Of a stretch of DNA of 22,997 bases, positions 7,189 through 14,997 are shown in pieces; position 1 is the first letter of the stretch, and each line of letters begins with the position of its first letter. The position numbers were made by a program, and so were the translations under genes. The stretch covers positions 1 to 22,997 of the forward strand of contig DATBDZ010000035.1 in the NCBI GenBank assembly GCA_036276235.1. Direction: 5' to 3'. The notes below the pieces were generated by a model, which was not told where the DNA came from, did no database searches, and worked only from the letters and a program-made list of their open reading frames with translations. This DNA comes from JANWHF01 sp036276235 (GTDB taxonomy: Bacteria; Planctomycetota; Phycisphaerae; Tepidisphaerales; Tepidisphaeraceae).

Positions 7189-8466
7189 GTGGTCACGTCA
7201 CTCGAGTATCAATCCCGTGCTCCAACGACGCGCCTTTCGCCGCTGCGCTGGCTTATGGTCAGCATGGCGTTTCTCGCGACGCTGATAAACTATCTCGATC
7301 GTCAAACGCTTTCCGTCGTCGCCGACGATTTGTGCAGGGCGTTTGGCATGAACAACGAGAAGTATGGGCTCATGATCTCAGCGTTCATGCTGGCGTACAC
7401 GATCTCCAATGGCCTCTCCGGACCATTGATCGATCGCGTCGGCACTCGCCTGGGATATGCCCTGTGCATGTTCGTCTGGTCCACGGCAGGGATTCTGCAC
7501 TTTTTTGCGGCCGGGCCGATCAGCCTGGGCGCTTGCCGGTTTATGCTTGGCGCGGGAGAAGCCGGAAACTGGCCGGCGGGCGTGAAGGTCGTCAGCGAGT
7601 GGTTCCCCTCGCGCGAACGCGCCTTGGCTTCGGGCATCTTCAACAGCGGGGCGGCACTGGGCGCTGTCATCGCGCCGCCAACCATCGTCGTGCTTGCTTT
7701 GCGATACGGCTGGAGATCCGCATTCCTGGTCATCGGCGCGCTGGGATACCTCTGGCTGATCCTCTGGCTGGCGATTTATCGCACTCCGGCCAACGTGCAG
7801 CGCGAAGTTCGGGCGCGGCCGGCGGCGCCCTGGTCACTGCTCCGCACCCGATTTCTTGCCAGCTTTACGTTGTCCAAAGTCTTCATGGATCCCGTCTGGT
7901 ACTTCTACATTTTCTTTTTCCCCAAATACCTGAGCGATGTACATCATTTCGATTTGAAAAAAGTCGGATACGTCGGCTGGATTCCTTTTCTGACTGCAGC
8001 CGCCGGCAACTTTCTGGGAGGCTGGGTCGCCGGCCTACTGATCTCGCGCGGCGTCAGCATCTCGAGGGCGCGCAAGATGTCGGTGAGCATGTTCGCGCTG
8101 CTAATGACGTCGGCGATACCCGCCGCCTTCACCTCAAATGTGTGGGTCGCTATCGGCCTCATCTCCACCGCCACGCTCGGCTACACCGGCTACCTCGCCA
8201 ACGCGCTGGCCTTCCCAGCAGAAGTCTTCCCCAAAAACATGGTCGGCTCGATCTGGGGCCTGGCCAGCATGGGCTCCGGCTTCGGCGGAATGCTCTTCGG
8301 CTGGATCTCCGGACGCGTGATCGATCATTTAGGCTATGTGCCAGTCTTCATCGGATACGGCGTGATGCCAGTGATCTCCCTGGGATGCATCTTGCTATGG
8401 ATGGGAGAGCTGAAGCCGGATGCGCGGTTTGCGAATAGTGGGGCGCTTGAAACTTTCCGAGCATGA
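7189..8466 (+). CDS. MFS transporter, anion:cation symporter (hexuronate/ExuT-like) type
   Basis: This 425-residue membrane protein has the major facilitator pattern of about twelve hydrophobic segments. The first helix contains LINYLDRQTLSVVA. Loop 2-3 has the MFS motif GPLIDRVGTRLGY. A GAGEAGNWPAGVKVVSEWFP stretch followed by ASGIFNSGAALGAVIAPP is characteristic of the ACS subfamily, which moves hexuronates, galactonate and other organic anions with cations. The C-terminal half contains YLANALAFPAEVFPKNMVGSIWG. The start used is GTG at 7189; the ATG at 7255 would cut into the first helix. No ribosome binding site is evident. No sugar-catabolic gene is nearby, so the substrate cannot be named. 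Confidence 0.88.
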   Translation: MVTSLEYQSRAPTTRLSPLRWLMVSMAFLATLINYLDRQTLSVVADDLCRAFGMNNEKYGLMISAFMLAYTISNGLSGPLIDRVGTRLGYALCMFVWSTAGILHFFAAGPISLGACRFMLGAGEAGNWPAGVKVVSEWFPSRERALASGIFNSGAALGAVIAPPTIVVLALRYGWRSAFLVIGALGYLWLILWLAIYRTPANVQREVRARPAAPWSLLRTRFLASFTLSKVFMDPVWYFYIFFFPKYLSDVHHFDLKKVGYVGWIPFLTAAAGNFLGGWVAGLLISRGVSISRARKMSVSMFALLMTSAIPAAFTSNVWVAIGLISTATLGYTGYLANALAFPAEVFPKNMVGSIWGLASMGSGFGGMLFGWISGRVIDHLGYVPVFIGYGVMPVISLGCILLWMGELKPDARFANSGALETFRA

Positions 8467-8476
8467 TTGGGGCTCG

Positions 8477-8713
8477 AATTCCGAAGCCCGAATCCCCGAA
8501 ATCCGAATCAAGCCCGAATTCCGAATGACCGAATTCCGAAACTAAGAAACCCACGAAGTGCACGAAGGGAGCACGAAGAACCACGAAGGACGGATCGGCG
8601 ATGTTTCCTCTTCGTGGCCCTCAGTGCCTTCTTCGTGTCCTTGGTGGTTTCCTGCTTTCGGATTTTGGTCATTCGGATTTGATTCGAATTTCGGGGATTC
8701 GGATTTCGGAATT
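8477..8713. repeat. Long inverted repeat (about 237 bp), TCCGAAT and CACGAAG units
   Basis: The left arm (8477 to about 8590) and right arm (about 8608-8713) are imperfect reverse complements. The outer part is made of TCCGAAT/TCCGAAA heptamers, and the inner part of CACGAAG repeats with 2-4 base spacers. The tip loop is about 17 bases. It fills the space between the 3' ends of the MFS gene (plus) and the thiamine-binding gene (minus). The outer units match those at 183-540. Confidence 0.92.
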
Positions 8714-8726
8714 TGAACTGACCCTT

Positions 8727-9035
8727 CTATTTCTTCAGTTTCCTCCCCAAACTCGTCTCCACTGACTCGACCTTGTGATCGATCATCCCCGATCTATTCT
8801 TCCGCCAATCCATCTTGATCGTGCAGGCGATTCGGTTGCAGTCGGCGGCCAGCGACTCGTGGCACTTTTGAATCACCGCCATCACCTGTTCGTATTCGCC
8901 TTCGATGCAGGTGCCCAGGGGGCCGAGTTTATAAGCGAGGCCGCTGCGGTCGATGATATCCAGGGCGCGGGCCACGTATTGCCCGACGCTTTCGCCTTTG
9001 TCCATCGGCCAGATGCTGATTTCAGCCAGAAGCAT
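8727..9035 (-). CDS. MTH1187/YkoF-type thiamine-binding protein
   Basis: This 102-residue protein has the MTH1187-family pattern: MLLAEISIWPMDKGESVGQYVARAL, IIDRSGLAYKLGPLGTCIEGEYEQVMAVI, HESLAADCNRIACTIKMDWRKNR, and the ending VESVETSLGRKL. Relatives are small ferredoxin-like tetrameric proteins that bind thiamine or related pyrimidines, formerly described as UPF0045. A direct enzymatic activity is not established. The ATG at 9035 is supported by AAGGA seven bases upstream (minus strand). The longer frame to 9362 is antisense to the divergent gene. It stands alone on this strand, with the start 61 bp from the divergent neighbour. Confidence 0.9.
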   Translation of the reverse strand: MLLAEISIWPMDKGESVGQYVARALDIIDRSGLAYKLGPLGTCIEGEYEQVMAVIQKCHESLAADCNRIACTIKMDWRKNRSGMIDHKVESVETSLGRKLKK

Positions 9036-9067
9036 GGGATATTCCTTTCGGCATAAGGAGCAACGAG

Positions 9068-9089
9068 TTGGCACTCGTGCTGCTATAAT
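9068..9089 (+). promoter_or_regulatory. Candidate sigma-54-like -24/-12 element overlapping a TATAAT box
   Basis: TTGGCAC at 9068-9074 and CTGCT at 9080-9084 place the invariant GG (9070-9071) and GC (9082-9083) exactly ten bases apart, as in sigma-54 promoters. TATAAT at 9084-9089 is a perfect sigma-70 -10 hexamer but has no good -35 partner 16-18 bases upstream. Either reading puts the transcript start near 9095-9096, at most two bases before the ATG at 9097. The match is by eye. Confidence 0.4.
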
Positions 9090-9096
9090 CGAGTAT

Positions 9097-10782
9097 ATGA
9101 AAAAAGGATGCCGATTTAGCGTGTGTGGCAGGCTCGCCGCGCTGGCGGTGGCAGTCCTACCCGCCTTGGCTTTTGCCGACGATACTCCAACCCAGCCGGC
9201 CAGTCCGATCTCACGACCGGCCTCGGGAACCATCACAATCCGACGCACGGGCAAGATCCTGATATTGCCGTTCGCGGCGATCAATCCGACCGATCCGCAG
9301 CCGTGGATCGGCAAGTCGGTGCAGCAGAGCCTCGTGGCTGATCTGCTGGTCATTGCGCCCAATCGCGTGGTGACGCTCGATCAGGTCGTCGGCACCGTCG
9401 AAGACGCGGCGGCGCTGGCGCGGCGCGTCGGGGCGGCGTACGTCGTTACCGGCTCGTTCATCACCAGCAATAACGTGATACGCGTGACCGGTCAGGTCAT
9501 CGACGCCCATGAGGGCCAGGCGCTGGCGGGCCTCATGGTCACCGGCATCCCTGATGAGCTGTTTCACATGGAAGACGGCCTGGCGATGCAGGTGAAGGGG
9601 ACGCTCATGCCGGATGTAATGGTCGCCGAGCAGCAACGGCTGGCGCAACAAGGCGCGGCCACCCAGCCCCCTTCGCAGCCCGCCGCCGAAAATAATCCGC
9701 CCGCCGGGGCATCATGGCCCGGCGATACCTTCCGCGGCAACAACGCAAATCCTCCAGTCGATAATTTTACCGCCGACTACGATCGCTATTACTTCTCGTA
9801 CCCGTCGAACGTCTACACGTACAACACCTACAACTATTCGGGTAGCGGCTTCGATTATGGGTGGAGCTATCCGTATTACTATGCCTCGCCGCTGCTCGGA
9901 TTCAGCTTCATCGGTGGCGTCGGCCACTCGCATTACTATCACGACTATGGCCACTCCAACGGCGCTTGGCACGCCGACCACGGTGCCCATCCTTCTCATC
10001 CGATCGCGCGTCCGCCGATGCATCGTATCGGCAGCGCCGCCAATCTCACCGAGCCTGCTATCGGAATCACCAACAGCACACAGATCGATTACGCCGGGAT
10101 CGTCTCAGGGAATTTGACCAACGCCCAGTTCAATAAGGCGATTGTTCCCACGCAGAAGCTTTATCCCGGCCCCAACTCAGCGGCGATTCCAGTGCCGCTC
10201 CATAACAACCCCGTTGCGAACAACAATAATGTCGATCCTCCGGGCACGATTCGCGCCCACAGCATGGTCCTGCATCAGGGGCCGGATACGCCGACCGGTG
10301 GCCCCTCGCGCACGCATGTTTCGAGCACGTCATTCCGCGCCGTGGAAGGACCTGGCAACGGCTCCGGTCGCGGCGTAGGAAATGGCATTCAGACGTCGGG
10401 TGATGGGCTGGCGGTCTATACGTCCGACGGCACCGCAAGCGGCCCGACCGTCATTCGCAGCATGCAGGGTCCGCAAACCGGCGCGATGTCCCCCGGGCCA
10501 TCGGCCGGCGGCGCGCCGCAAGCTGGCGCGGTTTCCCACTCGGCTCCGCCGCCGGGGCCCGCGCCAATGCCCGCGCCGGGGCCGATCATGGTTCCATCAG
10601 CGCCAGCAGGCGGCGGCGGGGGAGGTTACGCGGGCGGCGGTAATGGTGGTGGCAATGCCGGCGGCGGTAACGCCCGCGCCAGTAGCGGGGGTGGCGGCAA
10701 CGCCGGCGGTGGTGTTGTCGTGCAGCAGCGCAGCGCCGGTGCTCAAGGTGGCGCCCGAAGTGGCGGCGCGCGGGGCCACTAG
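9097..10782 (+). CDS. Secreted TolB/FlgO-like protein with Tyr-, Pro- and Gly-rich tail
   Basis: This 561-residue product starts MKKGCRFSVCGRLAAL, with a hydrophobic segment ending at LAFA before DDTP, a plausible signal peptide. Residues about 50-165 (ILILPFAAINPTDPQPWIGKS, VVTLDQVVG, DAAALARRVGAAYVVTGSF, IRVTGQVIDAHEGQAL) resemble the periplasmic TolB-N/FlgO/CsgG-like fold. After about residue 210 come an Asn/Pro stretch, a Tyr-rich stretch (YDRYYFSYPSNVYTYNTYNY), His-rich segments, a Pro-rich region, and a Gly-rich end (GGGGGGYAGGGNGGGNAGGG). No enzymatic motif is seen, so a structural or envelope-associated role is inferred. ATG 9097 lacks a Shine-Dalgarno sequence and may be leaderless. 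Confidence 0.7.
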   Translation: MKKGCRFSVCGRLAALAVAVLPALAFADDTPTQPASPISRPASGTITIRRTGKILILPFAAINPTDPQPWIGKSVQQSLVADLLVIAPNRVVTLDQVVGTVEDAAALARRVGAAYVVTGSFITSNNVIRVTGQVIDAHEGQALAGLMVTGIPDELFHMEDGLAMQVKGTLMPDVMVAEQQRLAQQGAATQPPSQPAAENNPPAGASWPGDTFRGNNANPPVDNFTADYDRYYFSYPSNVYTYNTYNYSGSGFDYGWSYPYYYASPLLGFSFIGGVGHSHYYHDYGHSNGAWHADHGAHPSHPIARPPMHRIGSAANLTEPAIGITNSTQIDYAGIVSGNLTNAQFNKAIVPTQKLYPGPNSAAIPVPLHNNPVANNNNVDPPGTIRAHSMVLHQGPDTPTGGPSRTHVSSTSFRAVEGPGNGSGRGVGNGIQTSGDGLAVYTSDGTASGPTVIRSMQGPQTGAMSPGPSAGGAPQAGAVSHSAPPPGPAPMPAPGPIMVPSAPAGGGGGGYAGGGNGGGNAGGGNARASSGGGGNAGGGVVVQQRSAGAQGGARSGGARGH

Positions 10783-10826
10783 CCATACGCTCGGTTGCGC
10801 GACACAAGTGCCTGATCCCGGCCTTA

Positions 10827-12227
10827 TCAGAATTGCTGCAGCAACGAAATCTTAAAGTCGCCGGGATTGATGTGCTTGTCGTCCAGCTGTTGCTGATAGC
10901 TCAATGCTCCCGGCAGACTGCTAATCTTCAGCGATTGTCCCAGATCCGTCTTGCCGCTCAGCGATCCGAATTGCGTGCCGGCAAAGCCGTAGTTCAAGCC
11001 ATTGTTGTTCGTGATGATCGTGCCGAGCTTCACCGTCGTGAAATCGTAGGCGGAGATGAAGCTGTTCTGGAACGTCTTGGAAACCGTAAAGCTTTTCATC
11101 CAGGCGTGGTTGTTCAGATCTCCATCCGTGGCAAGCGTGAGCGGAGCAAGCGAATTAGATCCAAGGTCAATCGTGCTATCCAGCAGGCTGCCGAACTTGA
11201 GCGTGCCGAGGCTGCCGACCGAGTTGTAATTAAGCCCGCTGACCGTTCCGCGGACTGTGAATTTGGTCATGTCAAAGCCGGTTGACACATAAGGATAATT
11301 AAGATTGAAGTGGGCGCCCGTGAGATCGCCGCCGACGGAGAACTGGCCAAACGAGCCCACATCGTAACTGCCACCCGCGTTCCCCTTGGATTTGAACGAT
11401 TCGTTGTATCCACCCTGAATAAGGTGGAAATTCGGATCGACATTGAACGCCCCCGTGTACCAGGAGTTGCCGGCGACATCCCAGTTGCCGCCGAGTGTTC
11501 CCTTTACCATCGCGCCTTGCAGGACAACGCCGCTGCCGCCGGTGAGCTTGAGCCCTTCGCTGTAATCGCCGCCGACGGTGAACTTGCCGAGCGTCGTGCC
11601 GGTGTAGCCGAAACTCGGCGTGAGGCTGACGTGGCTCCAGTCCTTCACCGAAAACGTGTCGATCGGAACCGTTGATGTGACGGTCGTATCGATCAGGCTG
11701 CCGGCCGTGAATTTTGAGATGGGTGTCATTCCGCCGAAGTTGATCGTCGCGCCCGTCGCCGACCCGAGCGTGAAGGTGTTGACGTCGGTCGCGGACATGG
11801 GCCCGACCAGCTCCATGCTCGGCGCCAGAAAGTTTCCGATAGCTATGCCCGCGCTGATCTGGCCAATGGTCCCGACCTTGTCGCCGCCGCTGGCGGTGAA
11901 ACTGAGCGTCGAAGTCGGGCCGCCGTCGTCAATCTCCAGGCTGCTCAAGGTGATGTGAGTTCCGTAAATGCAGATGGTCTTCTTCATGTAGGCGACGTAA
12001 AGCCCCGCGCCCTCGAACTCAAAAGTCGTCGATCCTTTGCTGTAGTGAGCGTAGATGTGCGTGCCGTCGTCATCGTGGTAGTGAAATACTGTCCCCTGAT
12101 CCTGCGGCTGATCGCCGAGCATCACCGTCAGCGACGTGCCATCGAGCAGGACGCGGCGTTCAAGACGATCGATCATCGGACGAGTGGAATACGATTCAGA
12201 ACGAGGTGAATTGCGCGACAAGCCCAT
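10827..12227 (-). CDS. Exported protein with LEPR-XLL-type N-terminal signal, beta-repeat body
   Basis: This 466-residue product begins MGLSRNSPRSESYSTRPM followed by IDRLERRVLLDG. This is the LExR-x-LL motif found at the N-terminus of many large exported planctomycete proteins, generally read as an export or sorting signal. The remainder is Gly/Ser/Thr-rich with repeated short strands such as FTVGGDYSEGLKLTGG, FSVGGDLTGAHF and FGSLLDSTIDLG. A beta-solenoid or beta-helix body is plausible. Cysteine is nearly absent. The ATG at 12227 is supported by GGAG seven bases upstream; the open frame extends to 12440 but crosses an inverted repeat. It is downstream of copD on the same strand after about 210 bp. 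Nothing indicates a copper role. It converges with the gene ending at 10782. Confidence 0.75.
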   Translation of the reverse strand: MGLSRNSPRSESYSTRPMIDRLERRVLLDGTSLTVMLGDQPQDQGTVFHYHDDDGTHIYAHYSKGSTTFEFEGAGLYVAYMKKTICIYGTHITLSSLEIDDGGPTSTLSFTASGGDKVGTIGQISAGIAIGNFLAPSMELVGPMSATDVNTFTLGSATGATINFGGMTPISKFTAGSLIDTTVTSTVPIDTFSVKDWSHVSLTPSFGYTGTTLGKFTVGGDYSEGLKLTGGSGVVLQGAMVKGTLGGNWDVAGNSWYTGAFNVDPNFHLIQGGYNESFKSKGNAGGSYDVGSFGQFSVGGDLTGAHFNLNYPYVSTGFDMTKFTVRGTVSGLNYNSVGSLGTLKFGSLLDSTIDLGSNSLAPLTLATDGDLNNHAWMKSFTVSKTFQNSFISAYDFTTVKLGTIITNNNGLNYGFAGTQFGSLSGKTDLGQSLKISSLPGALSYQQQLDDKHINPGDFKISLLQQF

Positions 12228-12334
12228 GTTGGTCTCCACACCAGAGGAAATGGTCATCCCTGGCCGCCCTGCGGCCATTGTCGTGATTTTGCCAGAGGTT
12301 TCGCGCGCTAGCAACAGTTCGCAACAGGTTGATC

Positions 12335-12420
12335 GGGTGCCACAGGTCGGCGTACTCGCAGACCTGTGCTTCTCTCGTGGGAAGGACACAGGTCTCGGAG
12401 TGCCGCGACCTGTGGCACCC
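12335..12420. repeat. 86-bp head-to-head double-hairpin element between copD and the LEPR gene
   Basis: The two ends are reverse complements starting GGGTGCCACAGGTC. Each half is itself a hairpin with 8-bp stems: CACAGGTC-(12 nt)-GACCTGTG on both sides. This is the same two-hairpins-facing layout as the other BIME-like elements. Here the flanks do not carry GTAG, so the head is absent or lost. The element produces the artificial N-terminal extension of the downstream open frame. Confidence 0.92.
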
Positions 12421-12436
12421 AAACGGACCTGCACCC

Positions 12437-13528
12437 TCATTCAATCGCTTGAAAGGCAGGCGGCAGCAATCCAAGCAGCCCGACCGCGATCATCAGGCCG
12501 GTGCCCAAAGCCAGCTCCAACGCGACATTCCGCCGAAGGCGACGGGCATGCGATTCGATAAAGTCGGCGTTCTCCGTGATCGCGGCCCGATCGAAGCGCG
12601 GCTTCAGCACCAACAGGTTGATCGCCCCGATCGCGAGCATGACAACAAACATTACGATCTTCACCAGGAGCGCCCAGCCATACGCGGTGTGCCAAAGATT
12701 GGGAATTGAGCCGACGAGAATCCAACTGTTAATAATGCCGGTCAGGATTAACAGCGCGACGCAGATCAGGCTCATCGCCGAAAACCGCCGAACAATGATT
12801 GCAATCGCCAGCCATTTTTCTGGTGAATCGATACGTCGCATTACCAGCAAAATGATGAGCAGCGGGAGCAATCCTGCCGGCCACCCTGCGCTGGCCAACA
12901 CATGAATCGCATCCGTGGCAAGATGCATGCTCGGCCAGTCGCCCACCGAACCATGCCCCGACCAGGCGAGGCTCGCGAGTAACGCGGCGCTGAACGCCAT
13001 CGCCGAAACCGCCCGTAGGGCGGGCACCGCCCGCCGCGTTTTAGGGGCATCGCCCATCCCGGGTGGAGGCGCTTGTAGGGTGGGTGTACTCGCCCACCAC
13101 GAGCGAGAAATGGTGGGCGAGTACACCCACCCTACAGGGAATCCTCGCCGCCCTGGCACCCGATCCTTTGTCTTCACAAAAATGAAGATCAGTGCCACAA
13201 GCCACAACCCGCCGCGCACTTTCCACAATGCTCCGAACTGTGTCTGATCGAGAACGATCCCAATGAAATGGGGGCGCAACGCTTCGACGGGGGACAACCC
13301 GCTCATCGCGATCACCACCAGCGCAAACCACGCCGCGCCCGAAAGCAGGATGGTCGGCAGACAAATAAAATGTAGCCGCGCGGCGATTCGCGACCACAGT
13401 GCCTGCACCGGCGGCGCAAGCTCATCCAACGCGCCACCCACCACGAATCGATCAAACACGCACATCCCAAAGACCATCAGGCAGGCGGCCATGTGAATCG
13501 CGCGGACCAGGACGAAGAATGTCGTCAT
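12437..13528 (-). CDS. copD: CopD-family copper resistance membrane protein with in-frame palindromic insert
   Basis: This 363-residue protein has about eight hydrophobic segments. It begins MTTFFVLVRAIHMAACLMVFG. The C-terminal CopD domain contains RRFSAMSLICVALLILTGI and the following WILVGSIPNLWHTAYGWALL. Met/His near the first helices fit copper handling. CopD acts in the inner membrane with periplasmic CopC in copper uptake or tolerance. The ATG at 13528 overlaps the copC stop as ATGA, so translation is coupled. Typical relatives are near 300 residues. The excess is in the loop at about 118-175: residues 131-152 are encoded by a 63-bp palindrome and 165-171 by a second GTAG-headed hairpin. 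The frame stays open through both. Both the fold and function may survive, since the insert is in a loop. Confidence 0.87.
   Translation of the reverse strand: MTTFFVLVRAIHMAACLMVFGMCVFDRFVVGGALDELAPPVQALWSRIAARLHFICLPTILLSGAAWFALVVIAMSGLSPVEALRPHFIGIVLDQTQFGALWKVRGGLWLVALIFIFVKTKDRVPGRRGFPVGWVYSPTISRSWWASTPTLQAPPPGMGDAPKTRRAVPALRAVSAMAFSAALLASLAWSGHGSVGDWPSMHLATDAIHVLASAGWPAGLLPLLIILLVMRRIDSPEKWLAIAIIVRRFSAMSLICVALLILTGIINSWILVGSIPNLWHTAYGWALLVKIVMFVVMLAIGAINLLVLKPRFDRAAITENADFIESHARRLRRNVALELALGTGLMIAVGLLGLLPPAFQAIE
13014..13035 (+). repeat. Single GTAG-headed hairpin inside copD
   Basis: GTAG is followed by the perfect stem GGCGGGC-ACC-GCCCGCC (13019-13035). It lies in the copD reading frame on the opposite strand and encodes part of RRAVPAL. 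The same stem with loop ATT occurs at 15371-15391 on the minus strand, also preceded by GTAG. Confidence 0.88.
13074..13136. repeat. 63-bp palindromic element, perfect 26-bp arms, copy 2, in frame within copD
   Basis: The 26-bp arms (13074-13099 and 13111-13136) are identical to those at 7014-7074, with an 11-base loop instead of 9. The length is 63 bp, a multiple of three, and it adds no stop in the copD frame; the encoded stretch is PVGWVYSPTISRSWWASTPT plus LQ. This is the clearest mobile-looking repeat in the window because two copies share arms but have entirely different flanks. Confidence 0.95.
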
Positions 13529-13899
13529 TGAGGTTTCACGGTGAACTTGAAGTCGCCGCTCGTTTTGTGCGTGTCCACCGAAACGACGTGCCACGCCACC
13601 CGATAGGTTCCCGGCGCAAGCGTCCCCACCGACACGATCAGCAGCCTGTTCTCCTTCGCATCAACATGCGAATCCTTTTTGTCGATCTGTTTTCCGTCCG
13701 CGCCGAAAACCTCGATCCCGCTGAACGCGGACTCGATCTTCTCGTTGAACCAGATGCGCACTTCCGCCGGCGGCTTATCAACTGTCGATCCCACGCGCGG
13801 CTCACAGTGATCCGGCATCGCGTGCGCCGACACGATCTGCGCGCCTGATGTGATCATCACGATTGAGCACATCAAAATAAATCTCAGAATCCTGCTCAT
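13525..13899 (-). CDS. copC: CopC-family periplasmic copper-binding protein
   Basis: This 124-residue protein has a signal peptide (MSRILRFILMCSIVMITSG, probable cleavage after VSA). The mature CopC domain starts HAMPDHCEPRVGSTVDKPPAEVRIWFNE, with the N-terminal His available as a copper ligand. It ends GTYRVAWHVVSVDTHKTSGDFKFTV, where the conserved D-x-H motif supplies the other Cu(II) ligands. The protein is a small periplasmic beta-barrel that carries copper to or from CopD. Start and stop both overlap neighbours by four bases (ATGA at 13896-13899 and 13525-13528), so it is tightly coupled with the barrel-like gene and copD. Confidence 0.93.
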   Translation of the reverse strand: MSRILRFILMCSIVMITSGAQIVSAHAMPDHCEPRVGSTVDKPPAEVRIWFNEKIESAFSGIEVFGADGKQIDKKDSHVDAKENRLLIVSVGTLAPGTYRVAWHVVSVDTHKTSGDFKFTVKPQ

Positions 13900-14813
13900 C
13901 GGTCACCTCCAAAAATCGGATGGCCGAACACTTTGGGAAAGAGATCGTCGATGAAGATCCACATTTGCAGCGTCACGCCGACGTGCGATCCTGAGCGGCT
14001 GTTGACGGGGATGTTCGCCTCGACGCCCAGTTGAAATTGCCGCGTGTCCCATAGAACGCCCGGGTTGATCGTGCCGGTGGTGAGCCCGCGCTCGGAGCGG
14101 TTTTCCCCGGTGGACATCGCGAACTCCACCAGCGGAGTCATGTCCTTGAACGGCGCCGGCAATCCGATATCGCGCACGCGCTGCTGCAAATAGCTCAGGC
14201 TGTATTCCACCGCGATACCCCACTCCAGCGTATTCGGATCGTCGCCGCCGATTGGAAACGTCTGGGCGATCGTTCCGGTAATCGCAAATGGCCTCACCGC
14301 ACCAAATCGATCGGGCAAGTCGCCAAAACCCTTTCCGTAGAAAAACGTCGGCGACAGCGTCGTATAGGGCGAGCGGCCAACGCTTTTGCTCCCGGTGCCG
14401 CCGATCTCCGCCTCCAGCCCGACCGCCATGATCGCCTCGTGCGGGAGGCTGTGCCACACTTCGTACTTGGCGGTCAATGTAAGGTTGTCCCACCCCTTCA
14501 CCGAGTCGCCGTGGTCCAGCTTCTGCACGAAATAAGTCTCCGAAACCCCCAGGGCAAAATGCGGAAAGATCTCCTTATCAAACTCAAAGCCCGCGCCAAA
14601 TTCGTGATTCCCCGGGCCATCTTCCGACGGCCCGTTCTTGACATAAGATAACGTCGGCAACGCCAACTCATCGACGGCAAACGGGTCATCCGTCGAAATG
14701 GTCGGCGGAAAAAATCGATCGCCAACATAGCCGTGGGCCTGCGCAAAACCGCAGGCGAATGCGATGCAGATTAGATGCGCGGCAACATGCGCGCGCGGGC
14801 GAATGCGAGTCAT
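13896..14813 (-). CDS. Putative outer-membrane beta-barrel protein of the copper cluster
   Basis: The 305-residue product has a signal peptide (MTRIRPRAHVAAHLICIAFA, then CGFAQA) and a mature start HGYVGDRFFPPT. The body is a series of alternating amphipathic strands: FGAGFEFDKEIFPHFALGVSE, NLTLTAKYEVWHS, AIMAVGLEAEIGG, PFAITGTIAQTFPIGG, EWGIAVEYSLSYLQ, QFQLGVEANIPVN and VGVTLQMWIFI. That suggests a barrel of perhaps 10-12 strands. No specific family is recognised with confidence. It precedes copC with an ATGA overlap, so a part in copper passage or sensing at the outer membrane is inferred from context only. AAGGGA lies eight bases before the ATG. Confidence 0.7.
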   Translation of the reverse strand: MTRIRPRAHVAAHLICIAFACGFAQAHGYVGDRFFPPTISTDDPFAVDELALPTLSYVKNGPSEDGPGNHEFGAGFEFDKEIFPHFALGVSETYFVQKLDHGDSVKGWDNLTLTAKYEVWHSLPHEAIMAVGLEAEIGGTGSKSVGRSPYTTLSPTFFYGKGFGDLPDRFGAVRPFAITGTIAQTFPIGGDDPNTLEWGIAVEYSLSYLQQRVRDIGLPAPFKDMTPLVEFAMSTGENRSERGLTTGTINPGVLWDTRQFQLGVEANIPVNSRSGSHVGVTLQMWIFIDDLFPKVFGHPIFGGDR

Positions 14814-14902
14814 TGGTGGGTTCCCTTATGAAGTGATTGAAGGAAAGCGCGTCGGAAATGATGACGCCTTCAAGGTATCTGAAGTCAGCAGGAACAGGAC
14901 CC

Positions 14903-14970
14903 GTAGGGTCCGCCTCGGCGGACGGAATCGGCGTCTCCACGTGAAGGACGTCCGCCAAGGCGGACCCTAC
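14903..14970. repeat. 68-bp head-to-head pair of GTAG-headed hairpins
   Basis: On the plus strand GTAGGG at 14903 leads into GTCCGCC-TC-GGCGGAC. On the minus strand GTAGGG at 14970 leads into GTCCGCC-TT-GGCGGAC. The two units form a 22-bp-arm inverted repeat with a 24-base centre. The element sits between the DUF2946-like gene and the barrel gene of the copper cluster, within what would be one transcript. Confidence 0.93.
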
Positions 14971-14997
14971 ACGAGAGTTCCAACGGAATTCGCAAAC

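Noticed and set aside
12228..12440. Longer start for the LEPR-type protein
   Set aside because: The extra 71 codons cross the 12335-12420 palindrome and put the export motif far from the N-terminus; the ATG at 12227 has a good ribosome binding site.
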